From Phaeoceros laevis (Eukaryota; Anthocerotophyta; Anthocerotopsida; Notothyladales): a stretch of 56,433 nt of DNA. This document shows, one piece after another, positions 9,504 through 20,240 of this stretch; positions within the stretch are counted from its first letter, which is position 1, and every line of letters begins with the position of its first letter. The stretch covers positions 1 through 56,433 of the forward strand of contig JBNGIQ010008902.1 of assembly GCA_049999765.1 (NCBI GenBank). The letters are read 5' to 3'. The position numbers were made by a program, and so were the translations under genes. The notes below the pieces were generated by a model. The model was not told where the DNA came from and made no database searches. It saw nothing but the letters and a program-made list of their open reading frames with translations.

Positions 9504-11051
9504 ATCTCTAATAGGAGATTTCATGCTGAAGTTGTTAGGTTGTACTCCTAATGTGTTACATTCATGAGCAGGCACAAGAGGTGTTAGACAACCCGAGTCT
9601 GCAGAAGGGCAATTCTCTGCGCAAGGATAGTACAATGACTGATTGATGTCTTTACTTTCAAAAACCTAAAAAATAGGTCTGGCTAAATCCACTCTGCTTA
9701 CAATGCTCCATGTGTCCAGAACCTGGTTGAACTCGTATAACATGTTCCTTTAAGGAGCTTCACAACTGCATTTTACGCGTGAGCTCCTGTGCACGAGGAA
9801 GAAACCACAGTGATTAGAAACAAAAATTTGCGAAACAAGTGCCGAACACAAACCAAAATGGTCTCCTTTCCACTGATCATCAGGGACCTTTGGTGTTGGG
9901 CTGACCTGGTGGAGCGTGAGGCTTCCAACCTCGATCAGCACCGGCCTTAGCTCTATTTGTGTCACGTTTCTCCTAGGACCCTCGCCACTTCCGTCCAGCT
10001 ACCATGCCGGACCATCAACCATGCTCTACAAAAGTCGTGACAAAAATTCAGGTCAAAGAAAAGTGATGGAAGAACAGGTCATCACAGGGCTATCAACAAG
10101 GCCATCACAGGCTGCTAATAGAGCTCGCCTTTCCCTTGGGAGCAGTGTAACAGGTCCAGCTATAAGACTTTCAGATTAAAGTCGCCATGTATCCACCTGC
10201 AGATTGTTGTTAATTACATACCCTCGGAACTACATTCCTTTCAGACTCCAGAATATTACAAACGGTCACAAGGTAGTATAAACACTTACAGGACAATCAC
10301 GTTTAGCAGTGCCTCTTAGGAATACAATTGGATTCAGAATAGTGCAAGCGAAGTGTCCGATGTTTAATGAATATTTCTATTCGTGGAGGAAAGTCCATGA
10401 ATTGTGCCCCAAAATCCGGCAAGGTGTTATGGAGTGTGTTTTCTTTTGGCTTGTAAGCGCGGTGTGAATGCGCAGAGTGTGTTTATGCTTGTAGGTGCGG
10501 TATGAATGCGCACATGTTACTTCTAGTTATGCATGTTAGGGTTATCTTGATAAGGTACTAGCGGGCATTAACAGGCCATGCGGCAGTCATGAGTGGCTTC
10601 GCGAAATCCCCGTTGGGATGATTGCCTTTGTACGGGCTTTAAATACCCGACCAAGCAATGTGAGAAGGGCCTTGGGCCGTGCAAACTTATACACTGCTTT
10701 GTTGTTTATTCTTTTTCTTGTCTCGTCGTGCTCAACTAGCCACTTCGTCCCGTAACACAAGGTTTGTTGAATAGTCCTCACTGAGTTAGCCAGATCCTTA
10801 GCGACCTCTAGAGCATCACGAGCTACATCGCCTTCGTCTCGCACCGTAGCTACTCCATCCCAAGCCACAACAATTCCGTTGAAGATGCCGAGGCAAATAC
10901 CAACTCCAACAACTAGAGTGCCAAGTCATGCCCGCATGTCACCTCTGTCTTCTCGGTCATGATCATGTGATTGCGATGGCGGAAGAAGCATACCGGGTGA
11001 CTGTAGGCGCATTTGCATTTTGCACAAACGCGCCTTGACATCCATCCACAC
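9504..11051. other. Intergenic region, no firm gene
   Basis: There are only short frames. One at 10587-10868 (-, 93 aa, with VAKDLANSVRTIQQTL and HDETRKRINNKAVYKF) looks more protein-like than the rest and could be a decayed coding fragment, but I recognise no family. A short duplicated motif (GTGCGGTATGAATGCGCA-like, 10458-10520) is present. The region ends at the outer edge of the Copia-1 LTR. Confidence 0.4.
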
Positions 11052-11303
11052 TATAGACTAGGATCGAGGAGGAGGCGAGATCGCACAAGAATGTAGAGAA
11101 TTATAGAAGAGAGTATCTTTACTTAGGCCGTGAGGCCTTTTATAGGACTGAAACGGTTGTGTCCCATGAATGTGAAAGGCACGGCGGTTAGCTTTGGGTC
11201 GCCGACCCTTATGTGTGTCGATATGAATCAGACGATTCATATCTAAGTAATTATGAATGCTGGATATATAAAGAATATATAATTAACTATTATCTATTCT
11301 ACC
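11052..11303 (-). repeat. Copia-1 3' LTR
   Basis: About 250 bp. It aligns with the 5' LTR from TATAGACTAGGATCGAGG to the palindrome at 11220-11243 (GATATGAATC, loop AGAC, GATTCATATC); beyond that the two copies diverge. The inner end is placed next to the polypurine tract. The ends are not canonical TG...CA. Confidence 0.75.
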
Positions 11304-11316
11304 ATTACTCCCACTT
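11304..11316 (-). other. Copia-1 polypurine tract
   Basis: The minus strand reads AAGTGGGAGTAAT immediately before the 3' LTR, matching the AAGTGGGAG-type tract used by plant Copia elements to prime plus-strand synthesis. Confidence 0.7.
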
Positions 11317-11978
11317 AGCCAGCATTCCGGTTAGGGTTAGTAACCACAGTTAGCAGAAAGCTCGCCTGGTTAGGGTTTGGGCAGGTTTTACCGTCGAAAA
11401 CCTAAGTACCCGGCTTACTTCTGGCCTTGGATTTTTTCCGGCATCATTGGCTAGGTCTCGGCTTTGCGGCGGCAACTTTCTTTTAGTCGATGGCAAAACT
11501 GGCGGCAGCAATCCTGGCGGTGGCGATGATGTTGTGCACCTGGATCCTGCGCAGTTGTCGTCCATGTTCGATATGCAAGAAGGCTGCATAGCTTTACACT
11601 GTCGAGGAAGAGTTGGAGATGGCGCACTCAAGATGGCGGCTTGCGCAGGGTTTTCCTCATCTTGCGCCTAGAGCTCCATTCCGTTGCCTTCCCAATTGCT
11701 TCGACAGGTTCATGTATGCTGGCTGTGACTTCACCGATGATGGGCGGCAAATCATTCGCTATGGTGCGCCTCTTAGAACTTGTTTTCTTCAATTCCTCCC
11801 ACTGCAGCTTGAGTTGACAGAGTTTTCTGACTGCATGCCTCTGTTGCGCAGAGCCTTGGTGGCGCTGCACCACCGAGATGCCATCCAGAAGATTCCATCC
11901 TTCGTGAGGTGCTGCATGGTTAGAACAGACTGCTAGCTAGGTGAACAGCGCTAGTAATCAGGGCTTCGGGTCCTCCAC
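11317..11978. other. Copia-1 region between pol and the polypurine tract
   Basis: About 660 bases between the end of the RNase H remnant and the 3' LTR. It has short frames on both strands and no recognised domain. This is longer than a usual Copia 3' untranslated region and may contain captured or inserted sequence. Confidence 0.4.
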
Positions 11979-13505
11979 TCACCCCATCGCAGTTGCGAAT
12001 TTCTCATGCTTCTCCCTGGGAAGTGCTTTTGTGAGCAGATCTGCAATGTTGTCATGTGTGGACACGAACTGTAGGTTTGCATGCCCTTCACTAACCACTT
12101 GCCTTATAAAGTGGTGCGAATCAGGTGCCCAATCAGCATCACAATAACAAGTCAGCAGCAGATTACTTGGTCGTTGTTTATACAGAAGTCCAAGCTTGGG
12201 TGTGCCACCAAGGTAACGTATGCATCTTTGGACTGCCATCCAATGTGCTGGACCATAATTTGATAGAAACTGCGAGGTCACACCCACAGCATGTGAGAGC
12301 TCATGGCGTGTCCAGTTGCGGAAGTAGATAAGTACTCCCACTGCAGGTCTATACGAAGTCTTCTCCATTTGCATGCGCTCCTTCTCATTTTGTGGGCATT
12401 GCTCCAGTGTAAGCTTCTCACCCGTTGCCATTGGTGTTGCAGCAGGTCTGGCATTTTGCATTCTGAAGCGTGCAAGGACTTGTGCAACAAACTGTGCCTG
12501 ATGGATAAAGATGGTGTGCTTACCCAGGTTTTGACGAATCTGGATGCCCAAAAACCAAGTGAGCTGTCCTAAATCCGTCATAGAGAACTCAGAGGTGAGC
12601 ATACCCTTTACTTTGTTCATCTGTGATGGATTACTGGATATAATGACAGCATCATCTACGTAAAGTGCAAGGTAAGCATCCCCATTCTTGTCATGTAGCT
12701 TATAGACATTAAAATCTGCTGTGCTTTGTACGAACCCACACCTTTTTAGATAGGCATCTATTCTCTTATACCACTCACATGGTGACTGTTTTAGCCTGTA
12801 AAGTGTTTTGACAAGCCTACATACCTTGTTTGGATGCTTTGGGTCAACGTACCCCTCAGGTTGACGCATGTAAATTGTCTCTTCCAGGTCTCCATTGAGG
12901 AAAGCGGTCTTCACATCCATGTGTTGTAGCAAGTAGTCATGTTGTGCTGCAATGGCCAGGAGAGTGCGAATGGATGTGGCTCGGACCACTGGGGAGAACG
13001 TTTCTGAGTAGTCAAGCCCTTCAACGTGGCTATAGCCTCGAGCAACCAACCTGGCCTTGTATCTTGCTATGGTCCCGTCGGCTACCTTCTTGAGCTTGAA
13101 CACCCACTTACACGTCACTGCTTTCCTCCCAGGCGGTAAGTCCTCAAGCACCCAAGTCTTGTTATCCATAATAGACTTGTATTCTGACTCTATGGCCTCT
13201 TGCCACTTTGCTTTTTCAGGTGAGTTTATAGCTTCCTGATAGGATTGAGGCTCACCCATGTCAATCGGCATGTCTTCTTGTACAAGGAAGCTTTGATAGG
13301 AGAGCGGAGGAGTGTTCCACTCATATGGTGACGCAGTATGATGCCTGGAACTGTGTCGAGGAGCCTCTTCCTGCCGTATGGTGGCTTCTGAAGGTGATGC
13401 AACGTCAGACGCTTCACTTTCATTCATGTCTTCGACTTCATCTTCTGGGAAGTCAGAAGGCTCTTCGTCACTGTCACTATCTGGCTGTGGAGCAGTGGGT
13501 GTCAC
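11979..13505 (-). pseudogene. Copia-1 reverse transcriptase / deleted RNase H
   Basis: This 508-codon frame contains a complete Copia-type RT: ARYKARLVARGYSH, HMDVKTAFLNGDLEETIYM and the catalytic YVDD in LALYVDDAVII. It then passes into RNase H, but CDADWAPDS is joined directly to HHFIRQVVSEG. Compared with Copia-2 in the same window, roughly 85 residues between these motifs are missing, including the SSTEAEY and CDNQ segments that carry catalytic acids. The reading frame stays open across the deletion and ends after the LTKALP motif. Upstream, a frame change near 13600 separates it from integrase. Confidence 0.88.
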
Positions 13506-13726
13506 AGGCTGAGAAGAGGTAGTACTTTGAGATGTGATTGTGAAATCTCCTTCATCACCTATGTCTTCAACACTGTCAGGAGGGCATCTAATCTCGGCTG
13601 ACTTACTGCAGGGGTAAGTAGTAGCTTTTCATTAAACACGACACTTCATGCATGGACTGTAGTTCTAGTCTGTGGATCTAGAAGTTTATAGCCTTTAATC
13701 CCTTCAGTATATCCTACAAAGACATA

Positions 13727-14446
13727 TTACTTCTTTTCTTTGTAATCTAACTTGACTTGCTGTTTCTCTGCAAGGTGAGCATATGCAGGGGAGCCAAAGA
13801 TACGAATGTGATTAATGCGTGGCTTATGATTAGTCCATCTCTCAAAAGGTGTAGCTCCACTGAAAGCTTTGGTAGGTAGTCTATTTCTGATGTACGTTGT
13901 TGTTGCTACGGCTTCACCCCAATAGCCTCGTGTGGGGCCCGACACATTAAGCATAGCCTTGGCTGCAGACTGAAGATGCTTGTTATTAAGCTCAGCCAAA
14001 GGATTTTGTGAGGACGTATAAGGTACGGTCAGCTGCCTATGTATCCCCAGCTCCTTACAATAATCCTGAAATGCTCCGGAGATGTATTCTCTGCCATTGT
14101 CACTGTGCAGGGTTTTTAACTGCTCTCCAGAATGCCGCTGGGCAAAGGAAACATACTCCTTGAAGCAGCCAAGGGCCTGACTCTTATGTTTGAGGACGTA
14201 AACAACCACATACCTGCTCCAGTCGTCGATGAAAGAGAGAATGTATAATGCGCCTCCCAAAGTTGCTGTGGACATGGGACCGCAAAGATCAGTGTGTACA
14301 ACCTCAAGCAGTTTGGTGGCTCTTGTTGGGTTGTCATCTGTGTATGGAAGACGTTGATGCTTCCCATATACACATGCCTTACAGAACTGCTTCTCAGCAA
14401 ACTGTAGCATAAACTTCTCTCGGTAAAGTGTATTATTGACCACCAT
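13727..14446 (-). pseudogene. Copia-1 integrase
   Basis: The frame starts after the GAG-pre-integrase HxxLGH region and carries zinc-finger cysteines (FCKACVYGK) and the core domain with VHTDLCGPM (first Asp), LHSDNGREY (second Asp) and SSQNPLAELNNK. The last is the usual QNGxxER segment, altered around the catalytic Glu. It closes at a TAA at 13727 within the conserved KKxYVFVGY segment, where the family reads on into the C-terminal GPY-like region, so the stop is premature. A TAG near 14489 separates it from the protease frame. Confidence 0.85.
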
Positions 14447-14488
14447 TGTCTTGATTTTGTCGAAGTTGGCATGGCCTAGCCGGCAATG

Positions 14489-15664
14489 CTATAACATGGC
14501 TGCATCTTTTTGCTTGGTCTCTTGACTGACGTGGACTTGTGCACGTGCAAGAGGAAGGCCATGCTTTGACGTAATGTTGAGCTGATACAGATCGTGAAAT
14601 GGTGTTCCTATAGCTAACACTTTGTTTTTGTGTTGGGGATCAGTGACTATGCACTTAAGACCAGTAAAGGAAACATGCAAGGTGTGCTGTGTAGTTAGCT
14701 TGCGAACTGACACGAGATTCTTTACCATGGAAGGTACGTGCAGCACATCTTCTAAGACCAATGTAGTCTTGTCACTCAACATTGCAGGGACTGACCCTGT
14801 GCCTTCTATTTGCAGCCCACTATCATCTCCAAGGAGGACAAACTGCCCAGGTGGAATCATCTTATACTCAGAGAATGATTGCTTGCAATGACAGATGTGG
14901 GCGGACGCACCTGAGTCTATGAACCATACGTGCTTATTGGATGCAGTAGAGACCATACATACAGCTAGAATGGTGTTACCCTTATGCTGTACGACATGTG
15001 ACTCCGGGGGTGCAGTCCGCCTTGGCTCGTTTGCCTTTTTCTTTCGACATTCGGCTTCCCAATGGCCAGGTATAAGACACCAATTGCAGGGTCCCTTCTT
15101 TTTAGCTGCAGAGGCTTGAGATGGGCGCTTTTTGAAACCAGTGTTATTGTTTGGTGTCCAGGACTGCCTCGGTGGTTGTCTCTTGGGACCCCTGTTAGCA
15201 TACAGTGCCCTGTTTGAAGACTTTCCTCGGGAGGTGCCACCCTGATTAATAGTCCTGGTTGACTCTTCTTCCAAAAGAGCTCCAATCACATCCGCAAGTG
15301 TAACATCAGGTGGCTGCCCTTGCGGTGCATTCTGGGCTGCTGTACGCAAGGCAGAACTCTGATTGCTTACAAAAGTGCGGTAACTTGGAGGAAGAGAGAG
15401 AAGTAAAGCAATTGCTGCCTGCATCTCCGTGGTCTTTGTCCCGCTGGAGGTAAGTTTGGGACGTAGCTGTCGAAACTTCACCACATGTTGTTCAACTGGT
15501 TCATTCTCACACATCTTACAAGTATAAAATGCTCTCGTAGCTCCAACTAGCGATGAGCCATTGCTTACTTGATAGGTATGTGTGAGGGAATCCCATGCTA
15601 CTTTAGTGGTTGTCACATCTTGTGTGTGTGACATCATTGATCCATCCAAGGCGGATTGGATCAC
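14489..15664 (-). pseudogene. Copia-1 gag C-terminal part and aspartic protease
   Basis: The frame encodes a gag segment (QHVVKFRQLRPKL, LLLSLPPSYRTFV), a CCHC zinc knuckle (CNWCLIPGHWEAEC) and then the protease with catalytic DSGAS (WFIDSGASAHICH) and a flap-like LLGDDSG. It ends at TAG in MLxHCRLGHAN, where Copia proteins normally have Trp before the His of HxxLGH. The preceding gag piece lies in another frame, so gag is broken by a frameshift near 15670. Confidence 0.87.
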
Positions 15665-15675
15665 TGCAAGTGCTC

Positions 15676-16194
15676 TCAGGTCCAGTTTCTCCTAGGCTTC
15701 AATTGTGCAGCAGTTGCAGTGGCTGCTGCTGGCTTAGGTACATTCCCAGAAACAACTCCCCACAGGCCATTTTCTTTAAGAATTGTCTGGACTCTAAGTG
15801 ACCATATGTCAAACTGAGACCCTGAGAAACGATCTTTCTCTTTGAAATCTATCTTTAAATTGGTGATGACAGGTGGATTAGCCATGTTTTGTAGGACCTG
15901 ATTGGCAAGTGTACGTGCAACTAACTCGGCTTGTTTCTTACGTGCCTCTGCGAGTGCTTTTACTAGACGTGCCCTCTGGATACGATCAAGTGCTGGATCT
16001 GCAGGACGTGAACTGCCTTGTGAAGAAGAAAGAGAGAAGAGGGAAAGTGGGTCTGCTGGATCAGGTGGAGGTGGTGTATTGCCCCTACTTGTACCCTGAC
16101 CTGTACCTCGGCCTCCGGCTCTTGGTTTGCCTATGCCTCTGCCACTTCCTTTGCCTTTGCCTCTTTCGCTCCAATTACCACGCCCTTGTGACAT
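15676..16194 (-). pseudogene. Copia-1 gag N-terminal part
   Basis: An Arg/Gly-rich start (GRGNWSERGKGKGSGRGIG) is followed by a charged helix (RARLVKALAEARKKQAEL) and the conserved Copia gag opening KIDFKEKDRFSGSQFDIWS. The same KIDFKEKDR segment occurs in Copia-2 in this window, so the two elements are related. The frame ends in RRNWT*, and the rest of gag continues in another frame. The RGG-like N-terminal extension is not present in the Copia-2 gag. Confidence 0.8.
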
Positions 16195-16201
16195 GCACTT
16201 C

Positions 16202-17128
16202 TTACAATGGGAGTTTTGCGCCTAGCTCAAGCAGTCTTGATTGCTCGGCGAAGCCTTGATGAGTTGCTTGTACTACTCTAATCATCCTCATGATAGGTGC
16301 TTCTTGTTCAGGTTCTTGCTGCGAGATATGAACCGGTGCATCTGAAGTCTGAACCGGCGTACTTGAGATTTGAAACGGCGTGGTTGCCGCGCAGGCTGAG
16401 GTAAACTCCTGGATAGAATCCTTCAAGGACGACTGCACTAAATTCTTAATGTGTCCAGCAAGAGATCTAATGTGAGTACTAAGACCCGTGATATCGCTGG
16501 ACAGATTGACAGATCACTTGCGAACTTGTTCTGCGTGATTTTTCAACAATGCATCTACACGTGCAGTGTGCGACTTAATCAGGTCGTATACCTCTACTAA
16601 GAGCTCATCTGTAGGTGTAGGATATGCATTAAAGTCATATGTCTTAGGATGGGCAAGTTCGGGTGCTCTCTACTCAGAAATTGTGCGTGCGTGTTGAATA
16701 TTCTGTCTGACTTGGCTTCTAAGTGAGGCAAGTGGATCTGGTTTCTGGTGTCGCTGGCAGGATTGTGCTACGCGATGCCTATACTGACATCTGTGATCAC
16801 TGTGCGTGTGCGGAGGGTTGAAGTTGCAATGAGTTGCAAAGAACCGGTACAGGTTCTGTAGATGTATCTCCTCTGGCGCACCGCGACGGCCAAAGAAGTG
16901 ATCTGTTGGCGCATACGTGCCTCTACCTCGCGCTCGCGGCATAGCGCGCAATCAGTCGTAGAAGTGGCTGACTACGCTTGCAAGAAAGGCATCGGCCATC
17001 GCGCCAAACCTGGTGAGTGACACTCGAAGCGCAGAGATTGCCGCACGGAATTCCTGATGACTGAGATTCCTGATGCAGTTCCAACTCTTGCAGGTTTCAC
17101 AGGTGCGCGGTGGCGACGCATCCTCCAT
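16202..17128 (-). pseudogene. Extra 5' ORF upstream of gag in Copia-1
   Basis: An ATG at 17128, only four bases inside the primer binding site, opens a frame of 308 codons that runs to 16202, interrupted by in-frame TGA at 16952-16954, TAG at 16670-16672 and TGA at 16514-16516. The product would start with a Cys-containing segment (TCETCKSWNCIRN) and include DLIKSHTARVDALLKNHAEQ and SLAGHIKNLVQSSLKDSI, which look helical or coiled-coil. I recognise no family. It precedes gag and is in a different frame. Whether it was ever translated is inference. Confidence 0.45.
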
Positions 17129-17132
17129 CACC

Positions 17133-17144
17133 GCTCTGATACCA
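17133..17144 (-). other. Copia-1 primer binding site
   Basis: The minus strand reads TGGTATCAGAGC directly after the 5' LTR, the standard plant Copia site complementary to the 3' end of initiator tRNA-Met. It fixes the inner LTR boundary at 17145. Confidence 0.9.
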
Positions 17145-17339
17145 TATAGACTAGGATCGAGGAGGAGGCAAGATCGCACAAGAATGTAGAGAATAGAAGA
17201 GAGTATCTTTACTTGGGCCGTGTGGCCTTTTATAGGACTGAAACGGTTTTGTCCCGTGAATGTGAAAGGCACGGCTGTTAGGTTTGGGTCGCCGACCCTT
17301 GTGTGTGTCGATATGAATCGTCTGATTCATATCGACACA
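17145..17339 (-). repeat. Copia-1 5' LTR (aligned part)
   Basis: It aligns with 11052-11243 at about 96 % outside the palindrome. Its palindrome is longer than in the 3' LTR (16-bp arms, 17304-17339), with the loop inverted (GTCT versus AGAC). The sequence from 17340 outward does not match the 3' LTR until an AAGTGGGAG-type tract at 17595-17605, so the LTR may in fact extend to about 17594 with a replaced middle. Confidence 0.7.
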
Positions 17340-17370
17340 AGCTCTGACAAATTATGAAATTTGTCAGAGC
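17304..17370. repeat. Two adjacent perfect palindromes
   Basis: Palindrome 1 has arms 17304-17319 and 17324-17339 (16 bp each) around GTCT. Palindrome 2 has arms 17341-17353 and 17358-17370 (13 bp each, GCTCTGACAAATT / AATTTGTCAGAGC) around ATGA. They are separated by a single base. In the other LTR the first is only 10 bp long with the opposite loop, and the second is absent except for an AATTATGAA core. Confidence 0.85.
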
Positions 17371-17774
17371 GACATTAGGAAACACGTTGCGGCGGGTTTC
17401 CATCTCGGCAGTCAAGCGATCAAGGAAGCCCAGCATTTGCTCGACAAGGCGACGGCATCTGCGAAGGATTCTTGCAGCCAAGCTCAGCAGCAGCAGCAGC
17501 AAACCTGTAGGAAGCATGTCGGGGGAGCTCGCGGCGGCGCGAATGAGCGGCAGTGAGAGTTGAGTGGGGGTGTTGGGGGTTAGGTTATCATTTCAACTCC
17601 CACTTAGGGTTAGGGCTAGCTAGAGGTTAGATAGTTAGTTGGTCGTTACTTGCGCGCGGTGTGCGTGCGGTGCGCGCGGCCACTGTCGCAGGAACAAACA
17701 ATTGTAACGTGATAAACACGCTCGATCCTAAGCTAAGCAATATACTTGCATTCTTGCACGCTAGCCTCGCATGA
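17371..17774. other. Unassigned sequence beside Copia-1, with a second polypurine-like tract
   Basis: It contains GC-rich sequence with a CAG repeat (about 17483-17500). On the minus strand AAGTGGGAGTT at 17595-17605 is preceded by CCTAACCCTAACCC-like sequence resembling the end of the Copia-1 internal region. This may be the trace of a second, mostly lost Copia copy sharing the LTR. Confidence 0.35.
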
Positions 17775-18323
17775 GTGTCGTCCTCGACAGAAGCCACAAA
17801 GGTTGGTGAGGGGACAAACTCGGCTAGCCAGACCATCGAGCTGGACAGCATGAGGAACCCCTGTACCGATCTCAACATATCCACCTCTAAAGTGAAGAAG
17901 GACAGTGTAAAGGCCACCCTCGCCCCTCAGAGCACAAAGGACCCACAACATGCTTTTGGGACTGTAGAAATAGAATTTGGTGACGCTCCGACCCTTTATG
18001 CTGCTGATGCCATCAAGAAGGACTCTGGACAGGTCAGGAAGGAGCTCCCCTAGACTGCCCTCACCATGGCGCAAGAGTACACCCAGTTCACAGAGCAACC
18101 TTTAGCTACCATAGCTAACATCTTAGGTGACAGGGAGAGTCGCTGGGCTCGCCTACAGACCAAACAGGTGAGTTTAAAAACCTCGCTCAGTCAGAATGAC
18201 ACACTCATGTATGGTTTCTACCTACAGGAGATAGAAAACCTAGTTGAACTAACCCAAACATATGCCAAACAGATAAGAAAGGAGTATTTAGAAATCCCAA
18301 CCTTAGACAACTGCTCTCTCTGA
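17775..18323 (+). pseudogene. Hypothetical ORF with one in-frame TAG
   Basis: Two open segments (17775-18053 and 18066-18323) lie in one frame, separated by TAG at 18051-18053. The first is Ser/Thr/Lys-rich. The second (MAQEYTQFTEQPL, DRESRWARLQTKQ, FYLQEIENLVELTQTYAKQI) looks like a helical, soluble protein. I recognise no family; a retroelement gag or a plant structural protein fragment are both possible. The context, between repeats, favours a decayed element. Confidence 0.3.
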
Positions 18324-19479
18324 GGGTATTTTAGAAACGATTGTAAACTAAAGGGCTCTTGGGCCCCTCTTTACCCTTTATAAAGCAAGCGCCTAATCAC
18401 TAAAAAAAACTTTAGCCCAAAATCTAGTCTTCCATGCAAGGACAAAACACACACTGAACTACAGTATCATTTCATCAGGGAGTCACCAGAGCGTGGTGAC
18501 CTGACACTCGAGTTTGTCCATACAAGTTTGAATGCTGCAGATGCAGTAAGGCGCTGCCAAGGGACGCACACAATGGACATCTTGAACAACTTCAAATTGT
18601 CCCTTACAAGTCAGCAGCGTCTACAAGCACACAAAAAGTGCAGGCTAAGATATCTGAACCCTAGCTCAATACTGGAAACCACTCTCTGAGTCACTTGAAA
18701 AGTAGTCTTCAGGCACCCCGATGTCTCTCCACAATCCGAAACTGTAGGCCTCACTACAAGTAGAGCCATGTAGAAACTCAACCGAAGAGAAAGCTCAGTA
18801 GAGAAGACCTCACCATAGTGACTAATCACTGTGTCAAGCCGTCCTGGATAAGAATTCATGCGAACCATCCTGATTCTGTTTTGTGCACAAGTGTAACAAT
18901 CCGGAAGACTATAGAAGAAGTGATTGATCAACACTGCCTCTTTATGCGTCCCCAACGGCAACCGAGGCACTTCTATAGAATTTGGACCATCAAGGAAGCT
19001 GGACTACACACCCGGAAGAGAAGCCTGCACCCCGACGTCAACAGCAGCAGGGTGTGGCAGCAACTGAAGAACTCGAATACGCCGTACAGCTACCTAGTTC
19101 AGCGCAGCACAAAACCCAACTGCGAGCATGCACAGGATTTGGACCGTGGCCACCAACGAGGAAGACATGGCGCACTTAGGAATCGAACACAAACAAACCA
19201 TCTGGCTCTCGGTGAGTGGAAGTGAAGGAATAGCTATTTGGGACATTAATTAATGCTATTCATTTACGGCACCTTGTGCCATAGGTTTCTTCAAGTAGGC
19301 ACGACCGTTCGCACCGGTTGTATATCACAGGACATGACGTGTCATTTGGACCGACGCAACTGTCGAGTCCTCACCAGCCTAAAGACTGTGAACAACCCAC
19401 AGCCAACATACTTCTAATCTAAGCAAATTCTAAGCACGCCTCGCAGCATACTCTACAAATCTTCAAAAACGGGCACAAG
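18324..19479. other. Unassigned sequence, no gene recognised
   Basis: Short frames on both strands have no recognised domain. A similar phrase (GGATTTGGACC / GAATTTGGACC) occurs near 18978 and 19135, suggesting an old internal duplication. It is probably decayed repeat DNA. Confidence 0.4.
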
Positions 19480-20240
19480 GTAGCCCCTCAATTAATCTCG
19501 GCTGCCCGTTAGGTAATGACATTGCCCGCGACATAATCTCGAGAGACCTGAACATAATCACGATATAACGAGTTTCACCTTGGTTGGCATAATGTTCTCG
19601 CCCCCATGCGCGTCTTGTCTCGAAAGCGCTGGTCACATAAGTTAATGGCCAGCGACCGGTTAATACCGGCCGCTATGTGGCCATTAACATATACGTAACC
19701 GGCACCTCCTCGACATAATGAGGCGCACTAGCCCTACATGATCGGGCAGCCGGCTCAGCCCCTCGTTAGATTACGTGCCGGACAGACATGTTATGTGTTG
19801 GGCAGACAGGTTATGTGCCGAGCAAACAGTTATGGCCCGGGCAACGATTAAGTCAAAGGCACGTGTGAAGTAACTTTTTGGACGGCTAGGTCGGGCAGGG
19901 AATCGGGCATGTGGTCAGGCCCTCTCCGGTTGCCCGATCATGTCTCGCCAGTGTGCCTCGTTATGTCTTGGAAGTGCCGGTTACGACTGTTAACAGCCTG
20001 CGGCCAGTTAACATATACATGTATTGTCATCCAATGAAGTTAACTGGCCCTCTTGGCGCCCAGCTGGCGGCTGCAAGCATACTTGGGATGGGCGCCACTT
20101 ATCACTGCGTTACCAATAAACCGCCCTACGGAGGGCAAGGCTCTGTCTAGGCATGAAACTGTCGTGATGTTCGTAACCGGCACCTCGACATAACAAGGCG
20201 GTAGCCGGCTTGGCCTCTCGTCAGGTTCTGTGCCGGGCCG
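19480..20240. repeat. Dispersed GC-rich repeat, copy A
   Basis: The part 19480-19700 (CAATTAATCTCGGCTGCCCG, GTTAATGGCCAGC) recurs in direct orientation at about 35690-35935. The part 20020-20240 (AAGTTAACTGGCCC, GGCGCCCAGCTGGCGGCTGC, GCACCTCGACATAAC) recurs in inverted orientation at about 35996-36185. The repeat is full of CGACATAAC / GTTATGTGCCGG motifs. Open frames here (19911-20150) are shared with copy B only because the DNA is repeated. Confidence 0.75.

Larger units (their letters stand above)
11052..17339 (-). mobile_element. Copia-1 LTR retrotransposon, old and defective
   Basis: The element reads on the minus strand. The 3' LTR is at about 11052-11303 and the 5' LTR begins at 17145. 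A primer binding site complementary to initiator tRNA-Met is at 17133-17144 and a polypurine tract at 11304-11316. Domains follow the Copia order gag, protease, integrase, RT, RNase H. Over about 190 aligned bases the LTRs differ at eight positions plus a 3-base indel and an inverted hairpin loop, about 4 %, so the insertion is fairly old. The coding region is broken by two frameshifts, several stops and an RNase H deletion. The outer part of the 5' LTR beyond 17339 does not align with the 3' LTR, so the right boundary is uncertain and I found no target-site duplication. Confidence 0.9.

Noticed and set aside
11320-11380. Telomere-like GGTTAGGG repeats
   Set aside because: Only scattered copies occur, without tandem array, and the plant telomere unit is TTTAGGG. 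They are part of the Copia 3' region, and a similar string occurs near 17605.
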